From positions 1 to 64,000 of the forward strand of contig NZ_HE978601.1 in NCBI RefSeq assembly GCF_000285835.1: DNA of 64,000 nt, in the 5' to 3' direction. The notes beneath the pieces are model-generated. The model made no database searches. It worked only from the letters and a program-made list of their open reading frames with translations, and was not told where the DNA came from. Below are positions 19,528 through 29,283 of the stretch, piece by piece. The translations under genes and the position numbers were made by a program. Numbering within the stretch: the first letter of the stretch is position 1; every line of letters starts with the position of its first letter. The DNA is from Brevibacterium senegalense (lineage in GTDB: Bacteria > Actinomycetota > Actinomycetes > Actinomycetales > Brevibacteriaceae).

Positions 19528-20531
19528 ACGATCTGGTCTTCAACCCGCTCCTGCCGTGGGCGGTCCTCATCCCCGTGACGGTCCTCGTGGTCGCCGGCTG
19601 CCTCACGCTGGCCGTCCTCACCGCGGAGCGCCGCATCCACTGGCTGGTCCGCGCGGCCGCCGTCGTGGTCCTCGCACTCGCCTTCACCCGGCCCGGCACG
19701 CCCGTCACCGCCGTCACGGAGAGGAACGAGGCGGCACTGGACGTCTTCGTCGTCGTCGACGTGACGGCGTCGATGGCCGCCGAGGACTGGGACGGGGACG
19801 CACCCCGACTCCAGGGCGTCTCCGAGGACGTCACCCGCCTCGTCGAGCAGGCCCCGGATGCCCGCTTCTCGCTCATCACCTTCGCCGCCTCCAGCCAGAC
19901 GGTGCTGCCGCTCACCACGGACGACTCCGCGATGCGGTCCGCACTGGACGTGCTGAGCCCGGAGGTCACCCTGTACTCGTCCGGCAGCTCGGTCACCTCC
20001 GCCCGCGACCATCTGGTCGAACGGCTGGAGAAGTCCCAGGAGTCCCGCCCGGACAGCGCGCGCCTCGTGTTCTACGTGGGCGACGGCGAGCAGACCAGCG
20101 GCGCGGAGCCGGAGTCGATGGCGGAGGTGGGGAGGCTCATCGACGGCGGTGCGGTCTGGGGCTACGGCACCGAGGGCGGCGGCCGGATGCAGGAGACGTA
20201 CGGCTACTGGTCGGACCAGGAGGCGGAGTACATCCAGGACCCGGAGACCCGCAGCGATGCGGTCTCGACGATCGACGAGGGCAACCTCCAGCGGATCGCG
20301 GACGACATGGGCGTCGACTACGTCCACCGCACCGCGGGGGCGCCGGCCGACTACGACTTCCCGGACGTCGAGCGGATCGTCCAGGAGAAGGACGAGACGA
20401 CCCAGGCGGTGTCCGAGTTCACGTGGGTCCTCTTCATCCCCGTCGTCGTGTGGCTGGCGGTCGAGGGCGTGCTGGCCGCCCGCCGCATCCGCGGCCTCGG
20501 ATTCCTCAGCACCACCCGGAGGGGCGCATGA
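19524..20531 (+). CDS. VWA-domain membrane protein (BatB-like)
   Basis: This 335-residue protein has two N-terminal membrane helices (about 10-33 and 40-55), a VWA domain, and a C-terminal membrane helix (VLFIPVVVWLAVEGVLAA). Its MIDAS reads DVTAS at 79-83, so the first serine of DxSxS is threonine; metal binding is probably kept. The GTG start shares bases with the stop of the upstream VWA gene, and its own stop overlaps the TPR gene. The two VWA proteins likely form a membrane complex tuned by the MoxR ATPase. Confidence 0.9.
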   Translation: MNDLVFNPLLPWAVLIPVTVLVVAGCLTLAVLTAERRIHWLVRAAAVVVLALAFTRPGTPVTAVTERNEAALDVFVVVDVTASMAAEDWDGDAPRLQGVSEDVTRLVEQAPDARFSLITFAASSQTVLPLTTDDSAMRSALDVLSPEVTLYSSGSSVTSARDHLVERLEKSQESRPDSARLVFYVGDGEQTSGAEPESMAEVGRLIDGGAVWGYGTEGGGRMQETYGYWSDQEAEYIQDPETRSDAVSTIDEGNLQRIADDMGVDYVHRTAGAPADYDFPDVERIVQEKDETTQAVSEFTWVLFIPVVVWLAVEGVLAARRIRGLGFLSTTRRGA

Positions 20532-21409
20532 GCACGGACACGACGATCCCCGCAGAGACGGCGGTGCCGCCGGAGACTCCCGCCGAGGCCGCCCCCGGCC
20601 CCCGCAGGAGGCTGCGGATCCGGCACGTGGTCACCGGGCTCGTCGTCCTCCTCCTGCTGCTGGTGGCCGGGTGGACGGGGCTCACCCACTGGCAGCTGGT
20701 GAGCTCCTCCAACCGCTTCGACGACGGGGACTACGCGGGCTCCGAGGCGGCCGCGCAGCGCTTCCTCACGATGAGTCCGTTCGAGGACCACAAGGGCCAC
20801 TTCGCGATCGGCACCGCCCGTGCGGCGGACGGCGACCTCGACACGGCGGAGACGGAGCTCACGACCGCGCTGTCGACGGCTCCCCCGGTCGACGAGTGCG
20901 CGGTCCGCATCAACCTCGCCCTCGTCCAGGAGAGGCAGGGCGACGACTTCCGCGATGCGGAGGACACGGATGCGGCGAACGAGCGCTACGACGCGGCCAC
21001 CGCGACGCTCGCGGACGCGCCGGAGGAGTGCCGCCCCTCCGGTTCCAGCACGGATGAGCGGATGTCCCAGCAGGAGGAGCGCGTGGGCGAGTCGCAGGAG
21101 CAGATGAACAATCCGCAGGAGCCCGGTGAGGGCGACGAGGGCTCGGACGACGGCGAATCCTCCGGCGAGGGCGAGGGGCAGCAGTCCGGCGGCGGCGGTC
21201 AGAGCGGCGGGTCCTCCGGGGACGACGACGGCCAGGAGCAGGGCGGTTCCGGTGGCGAGGAGCCCCAGTCCGGCGAGTCGGACGAGGAGGCGGACGAGCG
21301 CCTCGAGGAGCTCGAGGAGCGTCGGCGGGAGTCGGAGCAGCGCCATTCGGAGAGCAACGGCGGCGGTTCGGGCTCCGGCGTGCGGGAGCCGGGCTCCAAG
21401 CCCTGGTGA
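20528..21409 (+). CDS. TPR-like membrane protein with acidic low-complexity tail (BatC/E-like)
   Basis: This 293-residue protein has a cytosolic N-terminus, one membrane helix (about 38-58: HVVTGLVVLLLLLVAGWTGL), a short TPR-like helical region (about 70-170) and a long Ser/Gly/Glu/Gln-rich acidic tail. It closes the MoxR operon, where Bat loci usually place a TPR protein. The tail has many short direct repeats (GSGG, EGEG, SGGG types) and is probably disordered. ATG overlaps the previous stop. Function unknown. Confidence 0.85.
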   Translation: MSTDTTIPAETAVPPETPAEAAPGPRRRLRIRHVVTGLVVLLLLLVAGWTGLTHWQLVSSSNRFDDGDYAGSEAAAQRFLTMSPFEDHKGHFAIGTARAADGDLDTAETELTTALSTAPPVDECAVRINLALVQERQGDDFRDAEDTDAANERYDAATATLADAPEECRPSGSSTDERMSQQEERVGESQEQMNNPQEPGEGDEGSDDGESSGEGEGQQSGGGGQSGGSSGDDDGQEQGGSGGEEPQSGESDEEADERLEELEERRRESEQRHSESNGGGSGSGVREPGSKPW

Positions 21410-21439
21410 CCGCCCTCCGCGGTGTGCCACCATGTCCGT

Positions 21440-22558
21440 ATGGTGATACGCGACTCCGCTCGGCTGCGCGCCGAACTCCAGACGTTCCCCCCGTACGTCC
21501 CCGGCCGTGCGCCGGAGGAGGTGCCGGGGCTGACGCCCTACCGGCTGTCCTCCAACGAGAACCACCTCGACCCGCTGCCGGCGGTCCTCGAGGCCCTCGC
21601 GCAGCCGGGCGACCTGCCGACGCGCTACCCCGATGACGCGGCGGTCGCGCTGCGGAAGCGGATCGGCGAGGTCTTCGGCGTCTCCCCCGACCGCACGATC
21701 GTGACGGCGGGTGCCTCGGAGCTGCTGGTCGCGCTCACCCAGATCACGTCGGACAACCGGACCGAGGCCGTCTACCCCTGGCCGTCGTTCGAGATGTATC
21801 CGCAGGTCACCGGCCTGGCCGGGGCGAAGCGCCACGAGGTGCCGCTGCAGGCCGACGGTCGTCACGACCTCGCGGCGATGATCAGCGCCGTGACGCCCGC
21901 GACGGGCATCGTCTTCCTCTGCTCGCCCAACAACCCCACCGGACCGGTCCTCACCCAGGACGAGCTGGTGGGCCTCCTCGACGCGGTCCCCTCCCACGTG
22001 CTGGTCGTCCTCGACGAGGCGTACTGGGAGTTCGCGACGGACCCGCAGGCGGCGCGCGGCATCGAGCTGCTGGACGAGCACCCCAACCTGGTGCTGGCCC
22101 GCACGTTCTCCAAGGCCCACGGCCTGGCCGGACTGCGCGTGGGCTACGCGATCGCGCACGAGGACGTCATCGCCGGACTCCTCAAGGCCGTCATCCCGTT
22201 CGGCGTCACGCAGCCCAGCCAGCGGGCGGCCGCTGTGTCCCTCGATCACCACGACGAGGTCCTGGCACGGGCCCGGGAGATCGCCGCCGTCCGCGACGAC
22301 TTCGCCGCGGCCCTGCGCGATCAGGGGTGGACGGTGCCGCAGGCGCAGGGGAACTTCGTCTGGCTGCCGCTGGGCGACCTGTCCGACGCCTTTGAGCTGG
22401 CCGCCAGCCGGCAGGCCCTGGCCGTGCGCAATCTGGGCGCCGGCGTCCGCATCAGCGTGGGTCCGGACGAGGCGCTCGAGCGCGTGCTCGAACTCAGCCG
22501 CACCTTCCTGGCCGAGCACCCCCGGTTGCAGGGCGAGGCCCGTCCGTCCAAGCACTGA
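21440..22558 (+). CDS. HisC/Pat-like aminotransferase (PLP, fold type I)
   Basis: This 372-residue class I/II aminotransferase shows [14 protein letters not shown] near 37-49, SPNNPTG at 162-168, LDEAYWEF with Asp192, and the PLP Schiff-base Lys225 in [14 protein letters not shown]. The N-terminus resembles the HisC2/Pat group, which in actinobacteria transaminates phenylpyruvate and related acids as well as histidinol phosphate. No other his gene is near, so the aromatic role is favoured. The start is uncertain: ATGs at this position and six codons upstream both lack a clear ribosome site. It precedes agmatinase by 47 bp. Confidence 0.85.
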   Translation: MVIRDSARLRAELQTFPPYVPGRAPEEVPGLTPYRLSSNENHLDPLPAVLEALAQPGDLPTRYPDDAAVALRKRIGEVFGVSPDRTIVTAGASELLVALTQITSDNRTEAVYPWPSFEMYPQVTGLAGAKRHEVPLQADGRHDLAAMISAVTPATGIVFLCSPNNPTGPVLTQDELVGLLDAVPSHVLVVLDEAYWEFATDPQAARGIELLDEHPNLVLARTFSKAHGLAGLRVGYAIAHEDVIAGLLKAVIPFGVTQPSQRAAAVSLDHHDEVLARAREIAAVRDDFAAALRDQGWTVPQAQGNFVWLPLGDLSDAFELAASRQALAVRNLGAGVRISVGPDEALERVLELSRTFLAEHPRLQGEARPSKH

Positions 22559-22605
22559 CGGCACCCCACCGCCCCGCACACTCCGACCCTGAGGGAGAAC
22601 CCCCC

Positions 22606-23661
22606 ATGTCACCCGATCAGCCCTCCCCCGCAGCCGGCCCCCTGGGCCCCGCGGACTACAGCGCGACACCCCGCTTCGCCGGTGCCCCGACCTTCGGCCT
22701 GCTGCCCCGCCTGGACGAGGTGCAGTCCCAGCGACCCGGCGAGGACATCGACGTCAAGATCGTCGGCGTGCCGTTCGACGCGGGCGTGAGCTACCGGCCG
22801 GGCGCTCGATTCGGTCCCGACCACATCCGGATGTCCTCGAAGCTGCTGCGCCCGTACAACCAGGCCGTCGACGTCCATCCGTTCGCCGCACAGCAGGTGG
22901 CCGACTGCGGCAACCTGGGCGTCAACCCGTTCGACATCGAGGAGGCGATCGCCACCGTCGAGCAGAATGCGGACGCCCTGCGCGCGGACGGCTCCCGCCT
23001 GCTGACGCTGGGCGGCGACCACACCCTGGCTCTGCCCAACCTGCGCAGCCTGCACCGCACGCACGGCCCGATCGCCGTCCTGCACTTCGACGCCCACCTC
23101 GACACGTGGGACACGTACATGGGGGCGCCGTATACGCACGGCACCCCGTTCCGCCGCGCCAGCGAGGAGGGACTCCTGGACCTGGAGCGCTGCCTGCACG
23201 CGGGGATCCGCGGGCCCCTCTACGGTGCAGAGGACCTCGAGGCGGACGGCGTCCTGGGCTTCCAGATCATCCGGTCCGATGACTTCCAGTTCCAGCCGCT
23301 GCCGGACATCGTCCAGCGGATCCGCCGGCGCCTGGGCGACGCACCGGTCTACCTGTCGATCGACATCGACGTCCTCGACCCCGCCGCCGCCCCCGGCACG
23401 GGCACCCCGGAGACCGGCGGTCTCACGAACCGCGAGCTGCTCAACGCCGTCCGCGGACTGGCCGGCCTCTCCATCGTGGGGGCGGAGATCGTCGAGGTCG
23501 CCCCGGCGTACGACCACGCGGAGATCACCGGACTGGCCGCCGCGCAGCTGGGATACGAGATCCTCTCCCTGTGGGCCGGCGACGCCGCCGGCCGCACGCA
23601 GGTCGCCGGACCCGTCGCGCAGCACCTGGGCACGTCCGACCCCGCAGGAGGCACCCGATGA
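22606..23661 (+). CDS. speB: Agmatinase / ureohydrolase family
   Basis: This 351-residue ureohydrolase has the binuclear manganese ligands in GGDHT (136-140, His139), [10 protein letters not shown] (Asp162, His164, Asp166) and [22 protein letters not shown]. Agmatinase cleaves agmatine to putrescine and urea; guanidinobutyrase and related guanidino hydrolases share all these motifs, so substrate is not certain. ATG follows AGGGAG. Its stop overlaps the start of a ThDP-dependent enzyme (ATGA), and a sodium:solute symporter follows. The trio probably imports and breaks down one guanidino or related compound. Confidence 0.85.
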   Translation: MSPDQPSPAAGPLGPADYSATPRFAGAPTFGLLPRLDEVQSQRPGEDIDVKIVGVPFDAGVSYRPGARFGPDHIRMSSKLLRPYNQAVDVHPFAAQQVADCGNLGVNPFDIEEAIATVEQNADALRADGSRLLTLGGDHTLALPNLRSLHRTHGPIAVLHFDAHLDTWDTYMGAPYTHGTPFRRASEEGLLDLERCLHAGIRGPLYGAEDLEADGVLGFQIIRSDDFQFQPLPDIVQRIRRRLGDAPVYLSIDIDVLDPAAAPGTGTPETGGLTNRELLNAVRGLAGLSIVGAEIVEVAPAYDHAEITGLAAAQLGYEILSLWAGDAAGRTQVAGPVAQHLGTSDPAGGTR

Positions 23662-25382
23662 CCGCGCCGCACTCCAACAGCCCCTCGAACGGCGGTCTGG
23701 CCGTCGTCGCGACCCTGGCGGCCCACGGCGTCGACACCGTCTTCGGCATCCCGGGCACCCACAACCTCGAGTTCTACCGTCACCTGCACGCGTGCGGGAT
23801 CCGCGCGATCACGCCGCGCCACGAGCAGGGTGCCGGCTACGCGGCGGACGCCTACTTCGTCGTCTCCGGGAAGCCCGGGGTGGTCATCACGACCTCCGGC
23901 CCGGGGCTCACGAACGTCATCACGGCTGCCGCGACGGCGTATGCGGAGTCCCGTCCCATGCTGATCCTGTCGCCCGGCGTGCCCACCGGCCTGGAGCGCG
24001 CGGACGTGGGGATGCTCCACGAGACGAAGGACTCCTCGGGCGCGCTCAGTCACCTGCTGGTCGCCGCCCATCGCACCCGCACGGCGGAGGGCGCGGCCCA
24101 GGCCGTCGCGGACGCCTTCGCCCTCTTCGGCAGCTCCCGGCCCGGCCCCGTCCACATCGAGGTGCCGCTGGACGTGCTGGAGGGCGGGTGGTCCGGCACG
24201 GCCCCCGCCCCGGTGCCTGCCCGTCCGCGTCCCCTGGACGCGGGCGCACTCGGCACCGCCGCCGAGGCCCTGGCCGGCTCCGTCCGCCCCCTCATCATCG
24301 CGGGCGGCGGCGCCCGGGCCGCGTCCGCGCGGATCACGGAGCTCGCCCGGCTGTTGGACGCACCGGTCGCGACGACCGCGAACGGCAAGGGGATCCTCGA
24401 CGAGACGGATCCGCTGTCCCTGGGTGCGGACGTGCGGTGGCCTGCGGTGCAGCAGGCCTCGCGCGAGGCCGACGTGCTCCTGGTCCTGGGCACGGAGATC
24501 GCGGACTCGGATCTGTGGGGCGGCCTCATCGGCGTCCAGGAGGACACCGCGGGATCCGCCGCCTCGGACGACCGGCCGCAGACCGTCATCCGCTGCGACA
24601 TCGACCCGGACCAGCTGCACAAGAACCTGCGCGGACACGTGCTGCTGCTGGGCGATGCGCAGGCCTGCGTCGACGGCCTGCTCTCCCGCCTGGACGCCCA
24701 CACACCGGTCACGTCTGCGAGCGCCTCGGGGACCGGCTCCTCCGGCACCTCGGCCGCCGGCACCGCGGTCGGAGCGTCCCGCTCCCCCGGCGCCTCCCGC
24801 GCGGCGGCGACCCGCGAGGCCGTCGCCCAGGAGTTCGACGGCACCGCGATCGGCGCCCGCGTCACGCGCCTCGTCCAGGAGGCGGCCGGCCCGGACGTCG
24901 TGATCGCCGGGGACTCGTCCCGCGTCACGTACGACGGGTCCGTCCACGCGCTCATCGCCCGCACCCCCGACCAGCTGCTGTACATGCCGGGCTTCGCGAC
25001 GCTGGGCTACGGGATCCCCGCCGCGATCGGCGGGCGCCTGGCCGCACCGCACCGGCCCGTCGCGTGCATCGTGGGGGACGGCGCCGCGATGTTCTCCATC
25101 CAGGAGATCGTCACCGCCGTCGAGCTGGGCCTCCCGATCCCCTTCGTCATCATCGACAACGGCGGCTACGAGGAGATCGAGCACCAGATGGTCGAGCGCG
25201 ACATCGAGCCGTTCGCCGTCCGCCTCCACCGCCCGGACTTCGCCCTGCTCGCGCAGTCGATGGGGGCGCACGGGGCGACGGTCGACGCCGCCGCCGTCGA
25301 AGACCTGCTGCCGGACCTCGTCCGGACGGCACTCGCCGCGGACCGCCCGACCCTCATCCACGTCCGCGACGGGTTCGCCTGA
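23658..25382 (+). CDS. ThDP-dependent enzyme, acetolactate synthase large subunit-like
   Basis: This 574-residue protein has the three-domain layout of the acetolactate synthase/benzoylformate decarboxylase superfamily. The ThDP-activating Glu56 sits in [14 protein letters not shown]. The central FAD-like domain is followed by a Ser/Gly/Ala linker (about 350-385), and the ThDP-binding motif GDGA...IIDNGGY spans about 472-500. No regulatory subunit follows and the locus is not a branched-chain biosynthesis operon, so true acetolactate synthase is unlikely. Its start overlaps the agmatinase stop, after GGAGG. Reaction unknown; a decarboxylase or lyase acting in the agmatinase pathway is an inference. 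Confidence 0.85.
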   Translation: MTAPHSNSPSNGGLAVVATLAAHGVDTVFGIPGTHNLEFYRHLHACGIRAITPRHEQGAGYAADAYFVVSGKPGVVITTSGPGLTNVITAAATAYAESRPMLILSPGVPTGLERADVGMLHETKDSSGALSHLLVAAHRTRTAEGAAQAVADAFALFGSSRPGPVHIEVPLDVLEGGWSGTAPAPVPARPRPLDAGALGTAAEALAGSVRPLIIAGGGARAASARITELARLLDAPVATTANGKGILDETDPLSLGADVRWPAVQQASREADVLLVLGTEIADSDLWGGLIGVQEDTAGSAASDDRPQTVIRCDIDPDQLHKNLRGHVLLLGDAQACVDGLLSRLDAHTPVTSASASGTGSSGTSAAGTAVGASRSPGASRAAATREAVAQEFDGTAIGARVTRLVQEAAGPDVVIAGDSSRVTYDGSVHALIARTPDQLLYMPGFATLGYGIPAAIGGRLAAPHRPVACIVGDGAAMFSIQEIVTAVELGLPIPFVIIDNGGYEEIEHQMVERDIEPFAVRLHRPDFALLAQSMGAHGATVDAAAVEDLLPDLVRTALAADRPTLIHVRDGFA

Positions 25383-25454
25383 CCGGGGGCAGAGGGTCAC
25401 CCGACCCCGCACCCGCCGCCCGCCTTCCCCTCCCACCCCTGAATGGAGTCCCCC

Positions 25455-26906
25455 GTGGACATCGCCGTCGTCCTCCTCTACCTGCTCGCGATGATCGGAT
25501 TCGGAGTGTGGGGCATGCGTCGCGCCCGCACCCAGGAGGACTACCTCGTCGCCGGCCGTCGCCTGGGCCCGATGCTCTACACGGGCACGCTCGCGGCGGT
25601 CGTCCTGGGCGGCGCCTCGACCGTGGGAGGGGTGGGCCTGGGCTACGAGTTCGGCCTGTCCGGTCTGTGGCTCGTCGCCTGCATCGGTCTGGGCATCCTC
25701 GCGCTCAGCCTCTTCTTCGCGCCCACGATCCAGCGGCTGGAGATCTACACCGTCTCGCAGATGCTGGAGCTGCGCTACGGCCGCGGCTCGCGCACCGTGT
25801 CCGGCCTCATCATGTCCGCGTACGGCCTCATGATCGCGACGACCTCGACCGTCGCCTACGGCAGCATCTTCCACGCGCTGCTGGGCATCGACCGGGTGCC
25901 GGCGATCCTGCTGGGCGGCTCCGTCGTCGTCGTCTACTCGCTGCTGGGCGGGATGTGGTCGATCACGCTGACGGACTTCGTGCAGTTCATCATCCAGACG
26001 ATCGGCATCTTCCTCATCCTCCTGCCCATCGTCCTCACGCAGGCGGGCGGCTTCTCCGGCATCAGCGCGGCGCTGGGTCCCCAGGCGTTCGACCCCGTGG
26101 GCATCGGCGGCTCGACGATCCTCACGTACTTCCTCATCTACACGCTGGGGCTGCTGATCGGACAGGACATCTGGCAGCGCGTCTTCACCGCCCGCTCCCC
26201 CGGGGTCGCCCGCTGGGGCGGCGTCTCGACCGGTCTGTACTGCCTGCTCTACGCCGTCGCCGGCGCCCTCATCGGCACCGCCGCACAGGTCCTGGTCCCC
26301 GGCATCGAGGTGAGCGACGACGTCTTCACCGCCGTCGTCGCTCACTCGATGGCGCCGCTGCTGGGCGGCTTCGTCCTGGCGGCGGCGCTGTCCGCCGTCA
26401 TGTCGACGGCCTCCGGCGCTCTCATCGCCGGCTCGACCGTGTTCCGTCAGGACGTCGTGGAGAACCTCTCCCACCGCCGAGGCCGCCCCGACTCCCAGCA
26501 GGACGCCTCCGCCCAGCTGGGCGGGGTCGACGAATCCCCCGACCGCCTGCGCGCCTCCCGCCTGTGGCTGGCCGCCTTCGGCGTCGCGAGCATGGGGCTC
26601 GCGTGTGTCATGCCCAGTGTCGTCGAGGCGCTCACGGTCGCCTACAACCTCCTCGTCGCGGGTCTCCTCATCCCGATCCTGGGCGGCCTCGTGTTCCGCC
26701 GCGGCACGATCGTGGGCGTGCTGGCGGGCATGATCGCGGGCTCCGTCACGACGATCGTCATGATGATCGTCGTGGGCATCTTCGCGGACTCGCCGATCTA
26801 CGTGGGCCTGGGGGCCTCGGCCGTGGCCTACCTCGTGGGCTCCCTCGTCTCCCGACCGACGCCCCAGCCGGTCCTCGAGGCCTGGGACGCGCGCCTGCGC
26901 CGCTGA
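25455..26906 (+). CDS. Sodium:solute symporter family protein
   Basis: This 483-residue SSS-family transporter has about 13 membrane segments, starting with IAVVLLYLLAMIGFGVWGMRRART and containing the family GGASTVGGVGLGYEFGLSG and GQDIWQRVFTARSP segments. It should import an organic solute with Na+. The GTG start was preferred because GGAG lies seven bases upstream; an ATG four codons earlier is the alternative. It is 72 bp after the ThDP enzyme gene and ends 7 bp from a convergent efflux gene. Substrate likely that of the agmatinase/ThDP cassette, such as agmatine or a guanidino acid. Confidence 0.88.
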   Translation: MDIAVVLLYLLAMIGFGVWGMRRARTQEDYLVAGRRLGPMLYTGTLAAVVLGGASTVGGVGLGYEFGLSGLWLVACIGLGILALSLFFAPTIQRLEIYTVSQMLELRYGRGSRTVSGLIMSAYGLMIATTSTVAYGSIFHALLGIDRVPAILLGGSVVVVYSLLGGMWSITLTDFVQFIIQTIGIFLILLPIVLTQAGGFSGISAALGPQAFDPVGIGGSTILTYFLIYTLGLLIGQDIWQRVFTARSPGVARWGGVSTGLYCLLYAVAGALIGTAAQVLVPGIEVSDDVFTAVVAHSMAPLLGGFVLAAALSAVMSTASGALIAGSTVFRQDVVENLSHRRGRPDSQQDASAQLGGVDESPDRLRASRLWLAAFGVASMGLACVMPSVVEALTVAYNLLVAGLLIPILGGLVFRRGTIVGVLAGMIAGSVTTIVMMIVVGIFADSPIYVGLGASAVAYLVGSLVSRPTPQPVLEAWDARLRR

Positions 26907-26913
26907 GCCGCCG

Positions 26914-28443
26914 TCACGCCGCCGGTGCCGGCCGGCGCAGGGCCACCGCGGCGACGACCGCGGCGACGACCATGAGTCCCGCCCCGATCGCAGACGTCAG
27001 GACCACGCCGGAATCGAAGGCGTGCGTGGCGGAGGTGAGCAGGGCCTCGGCGACGGGGTCCGGCAGTGCGCCGGCGACCTCGACGGCGCCGCCCAGGGTC
27101 TCCCCGGCGGTGGTCGCGGCCGCCCCGGTGACGGAATCGGGGACCTCGATGCCGGACCGGTAGGCGGCGGTGAGGATGCTGCCCAGCACAGCGGTGCCCA
27201 GGACGGCGCCGGACTCGTAGGCGGTCTCCGAGATCGCCGAGGCCGCACCCGCCTTCTGCGCGGGCACCGCGGACAGGATGATGTCGTTCGAGATCGTCTC
27301 CGCCGCACCCACGCCCGCGCCCAGGATCGCGAACGCGACGAGGAGGCCCAGGTCGGAGCCCGCCTGCCCGCTCACCAGCACGAGCCCGTAGCCCACGGCG
27401 TTGAGCAGCAGGCCGCCGGTCACGACCGCGACGGGCGGCACGACGCGGACGAGGGGCACAACGGCCAGTCCTGCGGCGATCGTGACGACCAGACCGGGCA
27501 CCAGCAGGAGACCCGCCTCCATGGGCGTGCGGCCGCTCACCAGCTGCAGGTGCTGGGACACGAAGAACATGAAGCCCACCAGCGAGAACACGCTCAGCAG
27601 GTTCGCGATGATCGCACCGCTGAACGCGGGCACGGTGAAGAGGCGGACGTCCAGCATGGGCACGGGGCGCGCCAACTGGCGGCGGACGAAGAGGACGCCG
27701 CTCGTGACGGCGACGGCGAACGCCAGCAGCTGGACGACGTCCAGCCCGCCCTGCGCGAAGTCCTTGACCGCCCACACGAACGGCGTCATCGTCGCCATGA
27801 CGAGCACGATGCTCACGACGTCGACGGGGCCGGGGTGGGGATCGCGCGACTCCGGGATGAGCCAGAGGCCCAGCACCAGGAGCGGGACGAGGACGGGGAC
27901 GGCCAGGAGGAAGACGGAGCCCCACCAGAAGTGCTCGAGGAGGAAGCCGCCCACGATCGGGCCCAGCGCGGCCCCGCCGGAGAATCCGGCGGCCCAGACG
28001 GCGATGGCGGTGCGGCGCTCGGTGGCGTCGGTGAAGATGTTCCGGATGATCGACAGCGTCGCGGGCATGAGCATCGCGCCGAAGAAGCCCAGCCCCGCGC
28101 GGGCTGCGACGAGCAGCCCGGCGGTGGGCACGAACGCGGCGATCGCGGACACGATCGCGAACCCCAGCGAGCCGATGAGCAGGAGGCGGCGACGACCCAC
28201 CGCGTCGCCCAGGCTGCCCATGGGCACCAGCAGTGCGGCCAGGACCAGCGGATACGCGTCGACGATCCACAGCAGCTGGGTGCCGGTGGGCGACAGCGCT
28301 GCGGAGATCCCCGGGATCGCGAAGGACAGGACCGTGTTGTCCACCGCCACCAGGAGCACCGGCAGCATGAGGACGGCCAGCGCGGCCCAGCGGCGGGGCG
28401 CACTGAGGCGGGACTGAGTGGTGGGGAGGAACAGTGTCGTCAC
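26914..28443 (-). CDS. MFS multidrug efflux transporter, DHA2 (EmrB/QacA/LfrA-like)
   Basis: This 509-residue transporter has 14 predicted membrane segments. DHA2 marks are the motif C-like GFSGGAALGPIVGG, the motif A loop GSLGDAVGRRRLLLIGS, and VDNTVLSFAIPGI in the first helix, where Asp35 matches the conserved D1 site. Such pumps export cationic drugs and dyes with protons. It is divergent from a TetR gene, and a perfect inverted repeat between them lies about 40 bp upstream of its start, so repression by that TetR is likely. Confidence 0.9.
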   Translation of the reverse strand: MTTLFLPTTQSRLSAPRRWAALAVLMLPVLLVAVDNTVLSFAIPGISAALSPTGTQLLWIVDAYPLVLAALLVPMGSLGDAVGRRRLLLIGSLGFAIVSAIAAFVPTAGLLVAARAGLGFFGAMLMPATLSIIRNIFTDATERRTAIAVWAAGFSGGAALGPIVGGFLLEHFWWGSVFLLAVPVLVPLLVLGLWLIPESRDPHPGPVDVVSIVLVMATMTPFVWAVKDFAQGGLDVVQLLAFAVAVTSGVLFVRRQLARPVPMLDVRLFTVPAFSGAIIANLLSVFSLVGFMFFVSQHLQLVSGRTPMEAGLLLVPGLVVTIAAGLAVVPLVRVVPPVAVVTGGLLLNAVGYGLVLVSGQAGSDLGLLVAFAILGAGVGAAETISNDIILSAVPAQKAGAASAISETAYESGAVLGTAVLGSILTAAYRSGIEVPDSVTGAAATTAGETLGGAVEVAGALPDPVAEALLTSATHAFDSGVVLTSAIGAGLMVVAAVVAAVALRRPAPAA

Positions 28444-28482
28444 GGGAGTGCTCCGGTCGGAGGCGCGGATTCAGCATCGTCC

Positions 28483-28506
28483 ACTATACCGTCCAGTCGG
28501 TATAGT
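28483..28506. promoter_or_regulatory. TetR-type operator shared by the efflux pump and its regulator
   Basis: ACTATACCG and CGGTATAGT are perfect 9-bp inverted arms around a 6-bp centre (TCCAGT). The site lies midway in the 148-bp divergent region between the MFS and TetR genes and contains TATA-like elements on both strands, so a bound repressor would block both promoters. Confidence 0.75.
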
Positions 28507-28591
28507 ATGTGCCCTCGGAGGTGTGAGGATCGCCGCCGCGACTGCTCTGGCGGCGCACGGGCCGCGCGGGGTCTCCGATAGGGTCGCTCCC

Positions 28592-29131
28592 ATGACGACC
28601 GCACGCGAAGGACTGCTGGACGCGTTCGAGGACCTGCTCATCGACGGCGGCGAGCGCTCGACGACGCTGGACGCCGTCGCCGCGCGCGCCCAGGTGTCCA
28701 AGGGCGGACTGCTCTACCACTTCCCCTCGAAGAACGCGCTGGTCGACGGCCTCGTGGAGCGTCTGCAGGAGCGCACGGACCAGGACTCGACGACGATGCG
28801 GGACGCCCCTCAGGGCGCGGCCGCGTACTACATCACCTCGTCCGCGGAGGTCGACACCCCGTTCGACCGCACGTTCCTGGCCGTGTTCCGCCTGGCGATG
28901 AGTGCGGAGGAGAGCGCGACTCGCGCCATCCAGCGCATCCGCGGGCAGTGGCTCGAGCTCATCCGGGACGACCTGCACGACGACGACCTCGCGATGGCGG
29001 TCCTACTCATGGGCGACGGCCTGTACTACAACGCGTCACTCGCCTCGGCCGGGCTGTCCGAGGCCCCGCAGACGGAGGAGGCGCTGCTGCGCGTGCTCGA
29101 GCGCCTGCGGGCTCGCGGCGACGGAGCCTGA
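28592..29131 (+). CDS. TetR family transcriptional regulator
   Basis: This 179-residue protein has a TetR N-terminal HTH (residues 1-50: LLDAFEDLLIDGGERSTTLDAVAARAQVSKGGLLYHFPSKNALVDGL) and a ligand-binding C-terminal domain. The YHFPSK recognition helix end is typical. It is divergent from the DHA2 efflux gene with a shared palindromic operator, the classical drug-responsive arrangement. The start is the ATG just before the HTH; the ribosome site is weak, so a near-leaderless message is possible. Confidence 0.9.
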   Translation: MTTAREGLLDAFEDLLIDGGERSTTLDAVAARAQVSKGGLLYHFPSKNALVDGLVERLQERTDQDSTTMRDAPQGAAAYYITSSAEVDTPFDRTFLAVFRLAMSAEESATRAIQRIRGQWLELIRDDLHDDDLAMAVLLMGDGLYYNASLASAGLSEAPQTEEALLRVLERLRARGDGA

Positions 29132-29199
29132 CGCACGGCAGCGGTGGCATCGCAGCGGTTGCATCGCGCCGACAGCATCGCACCGACGGCAGACAGGGC

Positions 29200-29234
29200 G
29201 AGGCCCCCGCAGGATGATCCCGCGGGAGCCTCGC
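29200..29234. terminator. Terminator hairpin between TetR and adhP
   Basis: Arms GCGAGGC-C-CCCGC (29200-29212) and GCGGG-A-GCCTCGC (29222-29234) pair over 12 bp with one internal mismatch. It serves two convergent genes. Upstream, GCATCGC recurs three times within 29152-29183. Confidence 0.65.
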
Positions 29235-29283
29235 CGAACGGCGCTCCTCAGCGCTCGGACACGGCGCAGTACTCGACGACTGC

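Noticed and set aside
23349-26474. Minus-strand frame of more than 1000 codons opposite the agmatinase cassette
   Set aside because: Random GC-rich antisense frame; sense strand carries intact metal and ThDP motifs.
27022-28581. Plus-strand frame opposite the DHA2 transporter
   Set aside because: Asp/Gln/Arg-rich antisense of a 14-helix transporter; no start signal.
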